The notes below the pieces were generated by a model. That model saw nothing but the letters and a program-made list of their open reading frames with translations, was not told where the DNA came from and did not search any database. A stretch of DNA of 64,000 nt, taken from Cyclobacterium lianum. GTDB lineage: Bacteria; Bacteroidota; Bacteroidia; Cytophagales; Cyclobacteriaceae. The translations under genes and the position numbers were made by a program. This document shows positions 17,590 through 27,203 of the stretch, in pieces. Location of the stretch: the NCBI RefSeq assembly GCF_900143075.1, contig NZ_FRCY01000005.1, positions 419,426-483,425 on the forward strand, written 5' to 3'. How positions within the stretch are numbered: position 1 is the stretch's first letter; the number at the start of each line of letters is the position of its first letter.

Positions 17590-19269
17590 TTACATTAACT
17601 TTTTATATTTAATCCTCCCGGGAGTAAGGTCGCCCAGCCTTTTTCTTTTGTTTTCTTCATACTCTGTAAAATTGCCCTCAAACCAATATACTGCGCTATC
17701 TCCTTCAAAGGCAAGAATGTGCGTACAAATCCTGTCCAGAAACCACCTGTCATGGGAAATAATTACGGCACATCCTCCAAAATTCTCCAAGGCTTCTTCC
17801 AGTGACCTGAGGGTATTGACATCCAGGTCATTGGTAGGCTCATCCAGCAATAGCAGGTTACCTCCCTTTTTAAGTGTCATGGCCAGATGAACGCGGTTTC
17901 TTTCTCCTCCAGAGAGTACACCCACCTTTTTTTCCTGATCTGCACCACCGAAATTAAACCGGCTCACATATGCCCTGGCATTGATTTCTTTATTTCCCAA
18001 CTGGATAAATTCATTTCCCTCCGAGATGATCTCGTAGACAGATTTTTTTGGGTCAAGGTCATCATGTTCCTGGTCTACATAGGCGATTTTGACTGTCTCG
18101 CCGATTTCAAAATGGCCCGCATCGGGCTTTTCCCTACCGGTGATCAACTTAAAAAGCGTGGACTTTCCAGCCCCGTTGGGACCGATCACACCCACAATTC
18201 CTCCCTGAGGAAGAGAAAAGGTAAGGTCATCAAACAGGAGTTTGTCCCCGTATGCTTTCGACACTCCTTTCACTTCGATCACCTTACTTCCCAGACGGGG
18301 ACCCGGTGGAATGTACAACTCCAGTTTGGATTCTTTTTCCCTGGCCTCTTCTCCTACCAGTTTGTCATAGGCATTGAGCCTGGCCTTGCCCTTGGACTGT
18401 TTGGCCTTGGGAGACATGCGGATCCATTCCAATTCTCTTTCCAGCGTTTTTTGTCGTTTGGATTCGGTCTTTTCTTCCTTTTTCAACCGTTCTTGTTTCT
18501 GTTCCAGCCAGCTTGAATAATTGCCTTTCCAGGGAATACCTTCACCACGATCCAATTCCAGTATCCAACCCGCCACATTGTCCAGAAAATAGCGGTCGTG
18601 GGTCACGGCGATGACCGTGCCCTTGTACAATTTGAGATGCTGCTCCAGCCAAAGCACCGATTCTGCGTCCAGGTGGTTTGTAGGCTCGTCCAGGAGCAGC
18701 ACATCCGGCTCCTGCAGCAATAGCCGGCAGAGGGCAACCCTCCGCTTTTCACCTCCGGAAAGGTGACCCACCACCGCATCAGCAGGAGGAAGACGGAGGG
18801 CATCCATGGCCTTTTCAAGCATGGTCTCCAATTCCCAGGCATTGGCAGCATCCAGCTTTTCCTGCACCTCGCCCTGCTGGTTGATGAGCTTCTCCATGGC
18901 GTCCGGATCCTCCATCACAGCAGGATCCATAAATTTTTCATTGATGGCCTCAAATTCCCTGAGCAAATCGATGGTAGACGCCACAGCCTCTTCCACCACT
19001 TCTTTGACAGTTTTGGCAGGGTCCAATTCCGGCTCCTGCTCCAGCATTCCTACAGAATATCCCGGCGACCAGACCACTTCTCCCTGGTATTCCGTATCCC
19101 TGCCGGCAATGATCCTGAGCAGAGAACTTTTTCCAGAGCCATTGAGACCTAACACTCCAATTTTTGCACCATAAAAAAACGACAGGTATATATCCTTCAA
19201 CACTTTTTTCTGTGGAGGGTAAATCTTCGATACACCCGCCATGGAAAAAATTATTTTTTCATTACTCAT
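17590..19269 (-). CDS. ettA: Energy-dependent translational throttle protein EttA (ABC-F)
   Basis: A 559-residue ABC-F protein with two nucleotide-binding domains and no membrane segment. Walker A motifs are GLNGSGKSS (about 40-48) and GPNGAGKST (about 350), with signature motifs LSGGEKRR and LSGGERNR. The linker holds the EttA-type arm and P-site tRNA interaction region (about 240-310). EttA binds the ribosomal E site and gates the first elongation steps according to ADP/ATP. Length and motif spacing match EttA rather than Uup or YbiT. Confidence 0.93.
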   Translation of the reverse strand: MSNEKIIFSMAGVSKIYPPQKKVLKDIYLSFFYGAKIGVLGLNGSGKSSLLRIIAGRDTEYQGEVVWSPGYSVGMLEQEPELDPAKTVKEVVEEAVASTIDLLREFEAINEKFMDPAVMEDPDAMEKLINQQGEVQEKLDAANAWELETMLEKAMDALRLPPADAVVGHLSGGEKRRVALCRLLLQEPDVLLLDEPTNHLDAESVLWLEQHLKLYKGTVIAVTHDRYFLDNVAGWILELDRGEGIPWKGNYSSWLEQKQERLKKEEKTESKRQKTLERELEWIRMSPKAKQSKGKARLNAYDKLVGEEAREKESKLELYIPPGPRLGSKVIEVKGVSKAYGDKLLFDDLTFSLPQGGIVGVIGPNGAGKSTLFKLITGREKPDAGHFEIGETVKIAYVDQEHDDLDPKKSVYEIISEGNEFIQLGNKEINARAYVSRFNFGGADQEKKVGVLSGGERNRVHLAMTLKKGGNLLLLDEPTNDLDVNTLRSLEEALENFGGCAVIISHDRWFLDRICTHILAFEGDSAVYWFEGNFTEYEENKRKRLGDLTPGRIKYKKLM

Positions 19270-19400
19270 GCTTCAATAACGTTTTAATTCAATCAACAAA
19301 GATGGTAAAAAATCCGCTTTCTTAGGATAAATGAAGCATTATTAATTAATTTGCAGAAATTGGAAAAACCACTTCAGAATTACAACCAACCTTGCTGATC

Positions 19401-20651
19401 ATGACGGAGCATCCCTATGGATATATAAAAGAAGACAAAATTTATTTAAAGGGTTTTTTGGGCCAGGAAGACCGGATCATCGGAGAAGTGAAGGAGGATG
19501 AAGCATCCACAATACGCTATTTCGAGGATCGGTACGATACAGTGAAGGGCAAAGTTGAAAAACTCAAAGCCGACATTCAGGAAAACCAGAATAAAGGTTC
19601 TTTTCTGATGAAACTTATCCACCTCAAAGATTCCCTGATGCATTATGACGGCCTGGGCGATTTCCCCTCCCTGATCAAAGAGCTTGAGGAGCAGGAGGCC
19701 TATCTGGAAGAGATCATTCAGGCAAACCGAAAGAAAAATCTGGAAATTAAAGAGGCTTTAATTGCTGATGCTGAATCTATTAAAAACAGTACAGACTGGA
19801 AGGAGACCTCCGAGGCATTTAAGGAATTGAAACTGAAATGGCTCAAAACAGGTCCGGTAGAAAAAGAGCTGGAGGAGGAAGTAGAGCAAAAATTTCAGGC
19901 CATTCTTGATGTTTTTTATGGCAATAGGAAAAATTATTTTGAGGGTCTGGCGCTTCAGGCTGAGCAAAATATAAAGGTGTACGAAAGCCTCCTGGAGCAA
20001 GCCAGGGAAGCCCATGACCTGCCCGATGCAAAAATGGCATTTGAGATCAGTAAGAAAATCCAGAAACAGTGGAAATCTTCCGGCCGGGTACCGGCGGCAA
20101 AACGTCAGCCTATCTGGGATGAATTTTCAAAGTTAAACAACCGTATTTTTAGCCGATACAAGCGCATGGCGCAAAATACCCCCAGGTTGAGCCCTGGCCT
20201 GGTCATCAAAAAAATCGAAAAGATGGCGGAGGAGATGAAGCAACTATCCAGAGGAAAGGTGGACGATAGCAAACTCTCGCAGGCCAAAAGACTGCAGGCT
20301 GAGTGGAAAAAATTGCCGCCAAAAAAACCGAGAAACGCACAACAAAGCATTGGGTCTTTCGTATTCTTTTCAGAAATCGTTTTTGAGAAATCCTTTCTGG
20401 ATAAACTTTGTCATTCCAAGTATCCCGGTTTTGAGAATAAACCGTTTGAAGAGCAAATCACCCTCAAATCCGGGTTGCTTAAAGATCTGATCGCAAGAGA
20501 TCAACGCGAATTGAGCACGGTAAAAGAAAATGCAGAAAACTTCCGGACTCAGGAAGGAGATTTTGACCAAATGATGCGGCGAAAAATCGGTGCCTACAAA
20601 AGAAAAGTCGATGTAAAAAATCACATATTAAAGGAACTTACAAACAATTGA
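19401..20651 (+). CDS. DUF349-domain coiled-coil protein
   Basis: A 416-residue acidic and basic helical protein. The ATG at 19401 (MTEHPYGYIKEDKIYLKGF) is preferred over a TTG nine bases upstream. It contains repeated DUF349 units, helical modules with WK-type motifs (DWKETSEAFKELKLKWLKTG, KKIQKQWKSSGRVPAAKR, RLQAEWKKL). The function is not established in Bacteroidota; related proteins are cytoplasmic. It is divergent from ettA with about 130 bases between starts. Confidence 0.85.
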   Translation: MTEHPYGYIKEDKIYLKGFLGQEDRIIGEVKEDEASTIRYFEDRYDTVKGKVEKLKADIQENQNKGSFLMKLIHLKDSLMHYDGLGDFPSLIKELEEQEAYLEEIIQANRKKNLEIKEALIADAESIKNSTDWKETSEAFKELKLKWLKTGPVEKELEEEVEQKFQAILDVFYGNRKNYFEGLALQAEQNIKVYESLLEQAREAHDLPDAKMAFEISKKIQKQWKSSGRVPAAKRQPIWDEFSKLNNRIFSRYKRMAQNTPRLSPGLVIKKIEKMAEEMKQLSRGKVDDSKLSQAKRLQAEWKKLPPKKPRNAQQSIGSFVFFSEIVFEKSFLDKLCHSKYPGFENKPFEEQITLKSGLLKDLIARDQRELSTVKENAENFRTQEGDFDQMMRRKIGAYKRKVDVKNHILKELTNN

Positions 20652-20661
20652 TCCGTAATTG

Positions 20662-20691
20662 TTTGAGAATTAAAAAGAATTCATATTTTTG
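20662..20691 (+). promoter_or_regulatory. Promoter of the DUF2795 gene
   Basis: TTTG (20662-20665), 18 bases, then TATTTTTG (20684-20691) match the Bacteroidota consensus. The start codon is 38 bases further on. Confidence 0.65.
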
Positions 20692-20729
20692 CACCCCGTT
20701 CGAAGGGGACGTTAAAACTTGTGTAGACT

Positions 20730-20951
20730 ATGTATTGGACTTTAGAACTTGCCTCCTATCTGGAAGATGCTCCGTGGCCTGCCACTAAAGATGAGTTGAT
20801 TGACTTTGCCATCCGTTCCGGAGCGCCTTTGGAAGTTGTAGAAAACCTTCAGGAGCTGGAAGATGATGGAGAACCTTATGAAAATATTGAAGAGATCTGG
20901 CCGGATTACCCGACCAAAGATGATTTCTTCTTTAACGAAGATGAATATTAA
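20730..20951 (+). CDS. Small acidic DUF2795 protein
   Basis: A 73-residue, strongly acidic protein starting MYWTLELASYLEDAPWPATKDELIDFA, the characteristic DUF2795 pattern, in which a short helical module contains WPATKxEL. The C-terminus is Asp/Glu-rich (NEDEY). Function is unknown. It is short, with its own promoter and terminator, which fits an abundant small protein. Confidence 0.88.
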   Translation: MYWTLELASYLEDAPWPATKDELIDFAIRSGAPLEVVENLQELEDDGEPYENIEEIWPDYPTKDDFFFNEDEY

Positions 20952-20962
20952 ACAAGGTCTGG

Positions 20963-20991
20963 CGTCTTCCCCAACAGGAGGACGTTTTTTT
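20963..20991 (+). terminator. Terminator after the DUF2795 gene
   Basis: An eight-base-pair stem with one wobble (cgtcttcc / ggaggacg) and a six-base loop is followed by seven T. Confidence 0.85.
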
Positions 20992-21041
20992 GTTCAGTAC
21001 CCGCTGACATTTTTTGACCGGCAACAGCCCAGATAATCCGC

Positions 21042-21785
21042 TTAAATCCGCAATGCCTTTCTCAGTTTTGCCATCCCCGATTTGCTCACGGGCAATTGGC
21101 TGCCATCCCTGAGGAAAACCAGGTGGTTTTCTTTTTGATAGGGCTCTATTTTGCTTATCTCCAGAATATTTACCAGATAGGACCGGTGGATCCGTACAAA
21201 TCTGGATGGATCAAGCGCATGCTCAAGATCCGTCATCGTGTTTAATTTCAGATAGCTATTACCCGCTGAGACGATTTTGACATAATCCCCGTCTGCTGCC
21301 AAATAAGTGACTTTTTCTACCGGGATGATGTGAATTTTGCTTCCGGTTTTGACAACCAACCTTTCCAGTCGTTCCCTGACCGGCATTTCTCCCCCCATCG
21401 GCGGCGATTTGTAGCTGTTTACCCTGTTTTCCTGAAACTCTTTCATTACTTTGTCAAGTGCTTGTTTCAGCCTCTCCCTGGAAAATGGCTTCAACAGGTA
21501 ATCCAGCGCCTGCTTATCGAAAGCCCGCAAGGCATAGGCCTCGTAGGCTGTGGTAAATATAACCCTGGGTGCCTGGTCGAGCAAATCGAGCAATTCAAAA
21601 CCATTGATCTTAGGCATCTGAATATCCAGAAACAGCAGATCAGGCGCCAGCTCATTGATGGACTTAAATGCCTCAAAACCATCATTGCAGGAGCCAATTA
21701 CCTGAAAATCCGGAAATTCTTCCAGATACTCCTTCAGGAGTTCCTGAGCCAATGGCTCATCATCTATAATCAGACAACGTATCAT
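21042..21785 (-). CDS. LytTR-type response regulator
   Basis: A 247-residue regulator. The N-terminal receiver domain has the acidic pocket (IIDDEPL), the phosphoacceptor Asp in LFLDIQMP (about 56) and the conserved Lys in YLLKPF. The C-terminal LytTR DNA-binding domain (about residues 140-245) includes FVRIHRSYLVNI. Its start overlaps the stop of the histidine kinase gene by four bases (ATGA), so the two form a two-component pair, probably regulating envelope genes together with the upstream LiaF-like protein. Confidence 0.93.
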   Translation of the reverse strand: MIRCLIIDDEPLAQELLKEYLEEFPDFQVIGSCNDGFEAFKSINELAPDLLFLDIQMPKINGFELLDLLDQAPRVIFTTAYEAYALRAFDKQALDYLLKPFSRERLKQALDKVMKEFQENRVNSYKSPPMGGEMPVRERLERLVVKTGSKIHIIPVEKVTYLAADGDYVKIVSAGNSYLKLNTMTDLEHALDPSRFVRIHRSYLVNILEISKIEPYQKENHLVFLRDGSQLPVSKSGMAKLRKALRI

Positions 21786-22825
21786 TTTACCAACGGAATT
21801 TTGAGTGTAGCAGAATATATGCCTGACTTCTGATCACAATCAAGGAGGTCATTTCGTCCAAAAATCAGAAACAATCGCCTTTTCAGGTAATTGAGTCCAA
21901 AACCCGTTCCCGCTAACTTCAGGGATTGATCATCCATAGGATTGTGGACGGAGATGACTAACAGGCTCTTTAGCCGTCTTGCCTCAATCCGGATTATGAT
22001 CTCACCAGTAGTACCATACAGACCGTGCTTCACCGCATTTTCTACCAGTGTCTGTACCATCAATGAGGGAAGTTTCAATTTTTTCAATTCATCGGGAATA
22101 TCAATCTCATAGGCTAGCCGGTGTCCGAAACGGATTTTTTCAAGCGCAAGATACTGAGATATCACCGCCAGTTCCTTTTCCAGACTCTCCCATTTTTGTG
22201 GATCTTTATTCAGATTTTCCCGGTAAAAGTCTGCCAACCCCTGCACCATTTGCCTGGCTTTATCGGGTTGCTTGCCCAGGAGCGCATTGATAGAATTCAG
22301 GCTATTGAACAAAAAATGCGGTTGGATCTGCTGCCGCAAATAATGCAATTCGGCTTCCCTGGTCAATTTCTGGTATTGTTCTCCCTGTTGTATCAACTGA
22401 AAATCCTTTTCGGTGGTTTTGCCTGACATTATCTGAAGTGCCAGCAGATGAAAAAGCAGCACAGCTACTGTCAACCTGAAAGGGATGGATGCATCAAAAA
22501 AAACCAGGAAAGAGGGATCTCCGAAGAGATCAGCTTTCCAAATCAATCTGCAAAGAAAAACCAGGGCAGTACCGGACAATATGGAAAACATGAGCGCCGG
22601 CCAGGACCGGAATTTTCCTGCAGGATAATAGTACAGTATCAGGTTCATCCCCAATACGCCTATCCCGAAAGCAAGCGTACTCATCAAAGCATCTTTCAGG
22701 ACCCAACCCCAGTCCTGATGCCAGTAAAAGGAACTGAATACCACTCCGCCAAAAACCAGTAGTAAAAAAAATGCCTGATCCGGTAGGTTACCGGTAATTT
22801 GGTAGGGTTTTTCAGCTGCATTCAT
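21782..22825 (-). CDS. LytS/YehU-type sensor histidine kinase
   Basis: A 347-residue kinase. The frame is open far upstream, but translation from 22825 (MNAAEKPYQITGNLPDQAFF) gives a normal membrane protein, while the upstream residues are unlike any domain and run inside the preceding gene. Four predicted helices (about 20-135) precede the His-kinase domain with the phosphoacceptor motif QIQPHFLFNSLNSINALL, the N box NAVKHGLYG and the glycine box GTGFGLNYLKRRL. No separate extracellular sensor is seen, so the membrane helices or the LiaF-like partner may do the sensing. Confidence 0.9.
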   Translation of the reverse strand: MNAAEKPYQITGNLPDQAFFLLLVFGGVVFSSFYWHQDWGWVLKDALMSTLAFGIGVLGMNLILYYYPAGKFRSWPALMFSILSGTALVFLCRLIWKADLFGDPSFLVFFDASIPFRLTVAVLLFHLLALQIMSGKTTEKDFQLIQQGEQYQKLTREAELHYLRQQIQPHFLFNSLNSINALLGKQPDKARQMVQGLADFYRENLNKDPQKWESLEKELAVISQYLALEKIRFGHRLAYEIDIPDELKKLKLPSLMVQTLVENAVKHGLYGTTGEIIIRIEARRLKSLLVISVHNPMDDQSLKLAGTGFGLNYLKRRLFLIFGRNDLLDCDQKSGIYSATLKIPLVK

Positions 22826-22839
22826 CCTTGACCTTAGTT

Positions 22840-23592
22840 TCAGTACGAGGAAATTTCCATGCCGCCAAATATGACAGATCCTGTGAGGACAAGTTTCTTC
22901 TCCGGATCCTGTGTGGCCTGATGCAGGTACCGCTTGTCTTCTACTCCTGCTGCCAGATTGCTTACCCCCAATTGTACATCCCAGTGAGGAGGGACGATGA
23001 GCTTCACCCCACCAAAGACAACAGAAACCTTCAATACCGCCTGCCCCTGAATGTCTGCATGCATCAGATCGATGTCTGTCCCACCAAAGACTGTAGTAAT
23101 TTCTCCTCCCTGGAAGTTTTTTGAGATTACCTTTCTTTTTATGCCGCAAAAAATGGCTTCTACATTGAGGTAATCCGGATTATCCTTGGTGTCGGCTTCA
23201 GCGGCTGCCTGCCCTGTCCGGAGCTTCTTTTCCCATTTGTCATAGTTGCCCTCCCAGTCCTTCCAGTTTATCGCCGGATTATTGTTTTTTTTAAAAATAA
23301 TAAGCAAGCCAAGTACGATCAATGCCACAGGAAAGAGGTACGGCCCCAGCTCGTAGGGAAGGAAGATTTTATCTCTCAAGAGGAAAAAACCTCCTATCAG
23401 CAGTAATACTACCGAGCCTGTATTCGTAAATCCATTTTTATAGCCTGAGTATAAGCCAATGGCGATCAATATCATGGGCCAGGAAAATAACCATCCCGGT
23501 ATGAACATGCCAGCCTGCTTGAGCAGCAGCAAGGCCCCAATGACCAGAATCAACAAGCCCAGGGCGTGGTTTCCGTTACGTTTGTTTTTCAT
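22840..23592 (-). CDS. LiaF-like membrane protein
   Basis: A 250-residue protein with four short membrane helices in residues 8-105 (LiaI/LiaF-type transmembrane region). A cytoplasmic beta-solenoid C-terminal domain follows (VEAIFCGIKRKVISKNF, VFGGTDIDLMHADI, VFGGVKLIVP, VIFGGMEI), typical of the 'cell wall-active antibiotic response' domain. In Bacillota, LiaF inhibits the LiaRS two-component system. Placement 14 bases before a histidine kinase and response regulator suggests an analogous sensor-modulator role here; that is inference. Confidence 0.88.
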   Translation of the reverse strand: MKNKRNGNHALGLLILVIGALLLLKQAGMFIPGWLFSWPMILIAIGLYSGYKNGFTNTGSVVLLLIGGFFLLRDKIFLPYELGPYLFPVALIVLGLLIIFKKNNNPAINWKDWEGNYDKWEKKLRTGQAAAEADTKDNPDYLNVEAIFCGIKRKVISKNFQGGEITTVFGGTDIDLMHADIQGQAVLKVSVVFGGVKLIVPPHWDVQLGVSNLAAGVEDKRYLHQATQDPEKKLVLTGSVIFGGMEISSY

Positions 23593-23785
23593 TTTTTTAC
23601 CATTTGATTGCTAAAGAACATGCCTTACTCTTTCATCAGTAACAGTGCCCGGCTGGATTGCTCCTGCCCTGCTCCCTGATTGGCATATGTGAAATTACCG
23701 GATAAAACTAACGCACATTTGCCGTCAACCAAAGTATACCTCTGTCAGACCAATCCAACAATCGATAAACGACATGATTTTCCCG

Positions 23786-24496
23786 TTAAATCCGGTTTTG
23801 AGATCTGGAAATCAGGAAATCTGCATAGTCCAGGTCTTCGGGCGTGGTCAACTTTATATTTTCCAGGTTACCCGGGATAAGGTGAACCTTCCAGCCCATA
23901 TTCTCATATACCGTGGCATCATCGGTAAAGAAGTCCCTTTCGCCTACCGCAAAGGCCGCCCGGATCTTTGCCAGTTGAAAAGTCTGAGGGGTCTGAATCA
24001 GCCGGTACCGATGCCTTTCCCGGTATTCAGAATGATCTGCATCCCAGACCTCCCTGATCGAGTCTTTTAAGGCCACCGCTGGCACGGCACTGCCCTTGAT
24101 TGCTGCCATTGCAAAACTTTCCCGGATTACCTCCGGACTGACAAAGGGCCTCACCCCATCATGGATCGCCACAAGTCCATCCGGTGCCCCAATGCCGCTG
24201 AGCCCATTGCTGACACTACCGTATCTGCTCCTGCCTCCCCTGACCAGGGTGTGCGGAATGGCGAAGGAATACGCTGAGCAAAGTTCACCCCAATACGAAA
24301 AATCCTTTTCCGGTAAGACCAGCAGTATTTTCATTTCCGGATCGTAGGCATAAAACCGTTTTAAAGTATGCATCAACACAGGTAAATCACCAATCTTCTG
24401 GTATTGCTTGGCGACAGCTCCTCCCATCCGCATTCCGGAACCTCCGGCAACAATAATGGCATATTTCGGGCCTATATTTCCCATGGCTTCACTCAA
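23786..24496 (-). CDS. ispD: 2-C-methyl-D-erythritol 4-phosphate cytidylyltransferase
   Basis: A 236-residue enzyme of the MEP isoprenoid pathway, which transfers CMP from CTP to methylerythritol phosphate. It has the nucleotide-binding motif AIIVAGGSGMRMGG with the following KQY, the HDGVRPFVSP motif, and TDDATVYE near the C-terminus. Its start overlaps the stop of the DtxR-type gene by four bases, so translational coupling is likely, although the two roles are unrelated. Confidence 0.95.
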   Translation of the reverse strand: MSEAMGNIGPKYAIIVAGGSGMRMGGAVAKQYQKIGDLPVLMHTLKRFYAYDPEMKILLVLPEKDFSYWGELCSAYSFAIPHTLVRGGRSRYGSVSNGLSGIGAPDGLVAIHDGVRPFVSPEVIRESFAMAAIKGSAVPAVALKDSIREVWDADHSEYRERHRYRLIQTPQTFQLAKIRAAFAVGERDFFTDDATVYENMGWKVHLIPGNLENIKLTTPEDLDYADFLISRSQNRI

Positions 24497-25143
24497 CTTA
24501 CCAATAACTTAGCACACACCAAAGCCGAAAATACCTCCCTGTGGTCTCCGTAGGCTACTTTCATGTTCTTGTCAAATTCCTCCACTTCCAGAATTTCTAC
24601 CTGTGCACCCAGTGCAAGCCCCTTGCTATTCAGGTATTTCAAAAATTCATCAGAGGTATGGCTCAAGGCCTTTAATTCTACCCGCTCTCCGGAGCGGCAA
24701 TCTGCCAGCGAGCGGTATTCCTGTGCTGCGATCTGCCCGTCCTTATTGGGAATGGGCGAACCGTGAGGATCACGCTTCGGAAAGCCCAGCAACTCATCCA
24801 TCCGGTCGAAAAATGCAGGAGACTGAATGTGTTCCAACTGTTCGGCTATATCGTGCACCTCCTCCCAGCCAAAACCCATTTTCTCCACCAGATACATCTC
24901 CGTCAGCCTGTGTTTGCGAATGATCCTGGCCGCCATCTTCCTGCCTTTTTCTGTGATTTTGAGGGGCTTGTATTTTTCATATTCCAGCAGTCCCATAGCC
25001 GCCAGCTTTTTTACCATGCTATTGACAGAGGGTAAACTTACCTCCAGCGCCTGGGCAATGCCGGTCGTATTGACCTCATCACTGGTAAAGGCCTGATTAA
25101 AAATAACCTTCAGATAATTTTCTATGGACTGGCTGTTCATCAA
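24493..25143 (-). CDS. DtxR/MntR-type metal-dependent transcriptional repressor
   Basis: A 216-residue regulator. It has an N-terminal winged helix (LEVSLPSVNSMVKKLAAMGL, about 32-52), a central dimerisation and metal-binding domain with GFGWEEVHDIAEQLEHI (Glu and His ligands), and a C-terminal SH3-like FeoA domain (about 150-216). Manganese, iron or zinc would activate DNA binding. It is divergently arranged with a ZIP transporter gene and a palindromic site lies between them, so it probably represses that transporter and itself. Confidence 0.9.
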   Translation of the reverse strand: MMNSQSIENYLKVIFNQAFTSDEVNTTGIAQALEVSLPSVNSMVKKLAAMGLLEYEKYKPLKITEKGRKMAARIIRKHRLTEMYLVEKMGFGWEEVHDIAEQLEHIQSPAFFDRMDELLGFPKRDPHGSPIPNKDGQIAAQEYRSLADCRSGERVELKALSHTSDEFLKYLNSKGLALGAQVEILEVEEFDKNMKVAYGDHREVFSALVCAKLLVS

Positions 25144-25186
25144 CTCAAGTTTTCAAACAAATATAAAAAATATTTGAAATAAATTT

Positions 25187-25202
25187 GTTAGTCTATCCTA
25201 AC
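25187..25202. promoter_or_regulatory. Candidate DtxR-type operator
   Basis: The inverted repeat gttag-tctatc-ctaac has perfect five-base arms and resembles half of the TTAGGTTAG/CTAACCTAA operators bound by DtxR-family repressors. Its first base is the last base of a TAAATTTG box (25180-25187, plus strand), so a bound repressor would cover the likely start of transcription of the ZIP gene. The site is inferred by eye. A second inverted repeat, caaatat/atatttg, lies at 25158-25176. Confidence 0.5.
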
Positions 25203-25341
25203 TATTTAAATTTGCTAAAGCTAAATGCTTTTCAAAATCAGGATTGATCAGTACATCGGACGCCTATTGCAGAATTTTGTATTTGATCTTTCAAGGGTTT
25301 GACCGAAATCTTTTGAAAAGGCCACCAAAAAATTCAGCGAT

Positions 25342-26160
25342 ATGTTTGACACTCTTATCGAATATTTGGGCAGTATTGCTCCGGTAAATGCAGCACTGAT
25401 TGCTACCGTATTCACCTGGCTGCTGACAGCGGCCGGTGCTGCCTTTGTCTTTTTCTTCAAACAAATGAACAGACCGCTATTGGATGCCATGCTGGGGTTC
25501 ACCGGCGGGGTGATGATCGCCGCCAGTTTCTGGAGTTTGCTGGCACCAGCCATCAGTATGAGCGAGGGAGAAGGCTTCGTCAAGGTGTTGCCCGCGGCTA
25601 TTGGCTTTCTGGGGGGCTCTGTTTTTATTTTTGTTCTGGACAAATTTCTGCCGCATATCCATGTGAATTTTAAGCGGGCGGAGGGCATCAAAACGCCCTG
25701 GCAAAAAACTACCCTTCTGGTTTTGGCCATTACCATGCACAATATCCCGGAGGGACTCGCAGTAGGAGTATTGTTTGGAGGAGCCGCTTCTGCCATATCA
25801 GAAGCTACCATCTCGGGGGCTGTCGTTCTGGCGCTTGGGATAGGACTGCAAAACCTGCCTGAGGGTATTGCCGTGGCGGTTCCGTTGCGACGTATGGGCA
25901 TGAGCCGGAGAAAAAGTTTCTTCTTTGGTCAATCCTCCGCACTGGTGGAGCCAATAGCCGGAGTGATGGGTGCAGCAGCGATTACGATTTTCACTCCCGT
26001 ACTGCCTTATGCGCTCGCATTTGCAGCAGGCGCCATGATATTTGTGGTCGTTGAGGAAGTAATTCCCGAGAGCCAGCAAGACGGCAATACGGATCTGGCT
26101 ACCCTGGGCTTTATTGGCGGTTTTACCATCATGATGATCCTGGATGTTGCGCTCGGATAA
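25342..26160 (+). CDS. ZIP-family metal transporter
   Basis: A 272-residue inner-membrane protein with eight predicted helices. It carries the ZIP metal-site motifs: MHNIPEGLAVGV (helix IV, about 133-144) and QNLPEGIAVAVP (helix V, about 171-182). ZIP proteins import zinc, iron or manganese into the cytoplasm. The divergent DtxR-type repressor and the operator-like palindrome suggest expression when the metal is scarce. The stop lies eight bases from the convergent dehydrogenase gene. Confidence 0.92.
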   Translation: MFDTLIEYLGSIAPVNAALIATVFTWLLTAAGAAFVFFFKQMNRPLLDAMLGFTGGVMIAASFWSLLAPAISMSEGEGFVKVLPAAIGFLGGSVFIFVLDKFLPHIHVNFKRAEGIKTPWQKTTLLVLAITMHNIPEGLAVGVLFGGAASAISEATISGAVVLALGIGLQNLPEGIAVAVPLRRMGMSRRKSFFFGQSSALVEPIAGVMGAAAITIFTPVLPYALAFAAGAMIFVVVEEVIPESQQDGNTDLATLGFIGGFTIMMILDVALG

Positions 26161-26168
26161 ATACTGTT

Positions 26169-27149
26169 TTAGCTACCTTGGTAGACTTCCGGATTGACCG
26201 GGTAAGGGATTTGCTCTCCTTTGAGCCCGGCAATGATATTTTCTACTGCACATCGGGTCATTTCATCCCTGGTCTCCCGCGTAGCTGATCCGATGTGCGG
26301 AAATACCACCGCGTTATCCATATCCAACAAGGGATTGTCCGGCTGCATGGGTTCAGGATTGGTTACATCCAGGCCTGCTCCCCAGATAATTTTCTGATCC
26401 AGGGCTTTGATCAGATCTGCCTCCTTGTGCACGCCTCCCCGGGCCGTATTGATAAAAATTGCCGAAGATTTCATTTGCTTGAATTGCTCCAGCCCGAACA
26501 TTTCTCGGGTCTCGTCTGTAAGTGCTGTATGCACCGATACCACATCACTCTCCTGCAGCAGCGTTTCGAGACTTACCCGCCGGGCTCCGTAGGCCTTTTC
26601 TGCCGCATCGTTGCGGCCGCGGTTGTAATAGAGAATATTCATTCCCCAGGAACGGCTGCAGATTTTGGCCAGCTCAGCGCCAATTCTTCCCAGACCCACG
26701 ATTCCTAAAGTCTTCCCTGCCAGGTCAAAACCCAAACCCTCGGTAGGTTTGGCTATCCCCCAGGCTCCCTTTTTGATCCTCCTGTGGTGGTACAATGCTC
26801 TTCTGGCCACTGTCAGCATGAGCAACAAGGCGGTTTCCGCGGTGGCTTTGTTCAACACATTCGGGGTATTCCCTATGGGTATTCCCATTTTGGTAGCCGC
26901 CGCTATGTCCACTCCGTCAAAGCCTACCGAATGTAGTGCCACCACTTTAAGGTGCCGGCACTGGTCAAAGAAGTCAGCGTCCATCCCTGACTGCCCCGCA
27001 CTTAAAAATGCGTCGTGACCCTTGCAGAATTGTATGGCCTGCCCACGATCCAATATGGGTTTTTCCTTCCAGACCGTGTAGGCTATTCCAGCCTCCTCCA
27101 GCATGCGGTAGCCGCGTTCTGGGATGATCTTGTTGATAAATACTTTCAT
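26169..27149 (-). CDS. NAD(P)-dependent 2-hydroxyacid dehydrogenase
   Basis: A 326-residue D-isomer-specific 2-hydroxyacid dehydrogenase. It has the Rossmann motif GIVGLGRIG (about 149-157) and the catalytic set: Arg in NTARGG, Glu in TNPEPM and His in PHIGSAT. Reduction of glyoxylate or hydroxypyruvate is the closest family role; the true substrate is open. It is probably cytoplasmic. It precedes the M42 peptidase in antisense order with 54 bases between them, so the two may be co-transcribed on the minus strand. Confidence 0.92.
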   Translation of the reverse strand: MKVFINKIIPERGYRMLEEAGIAYTVWKEKPILDRGQAIQFCKGHDAFLSAGQSGMDADFFDQCRHLKVVALHSVGFDGVDIAAATKMGIPIGNTPNVLNKATAETALLLMLTVARRALYHHRRIKKGAWGIAKPTEGLGFDLAGKTLGIVGLGRIGAELAKICSRSWGMNILYYNRGRNDAAEKAYGARRVSLETLLQESDVVSVHTALTDETREMFGLEQFKQMKSSAIFINTARGGVHKEADLIKALDQKIIWGAGLDVTNPEPMQPDNPLLDMDNAVVFPHIGSATRETRDEMTRCAVENIIAGLKGEQIPYPVNPEVYQGS

Positions 27150-27203
27150 TGCTTAGGTTTTGGGCTGTTTACAGAAACTACTCCATTTGAAATTTTCACT
27201 TCC

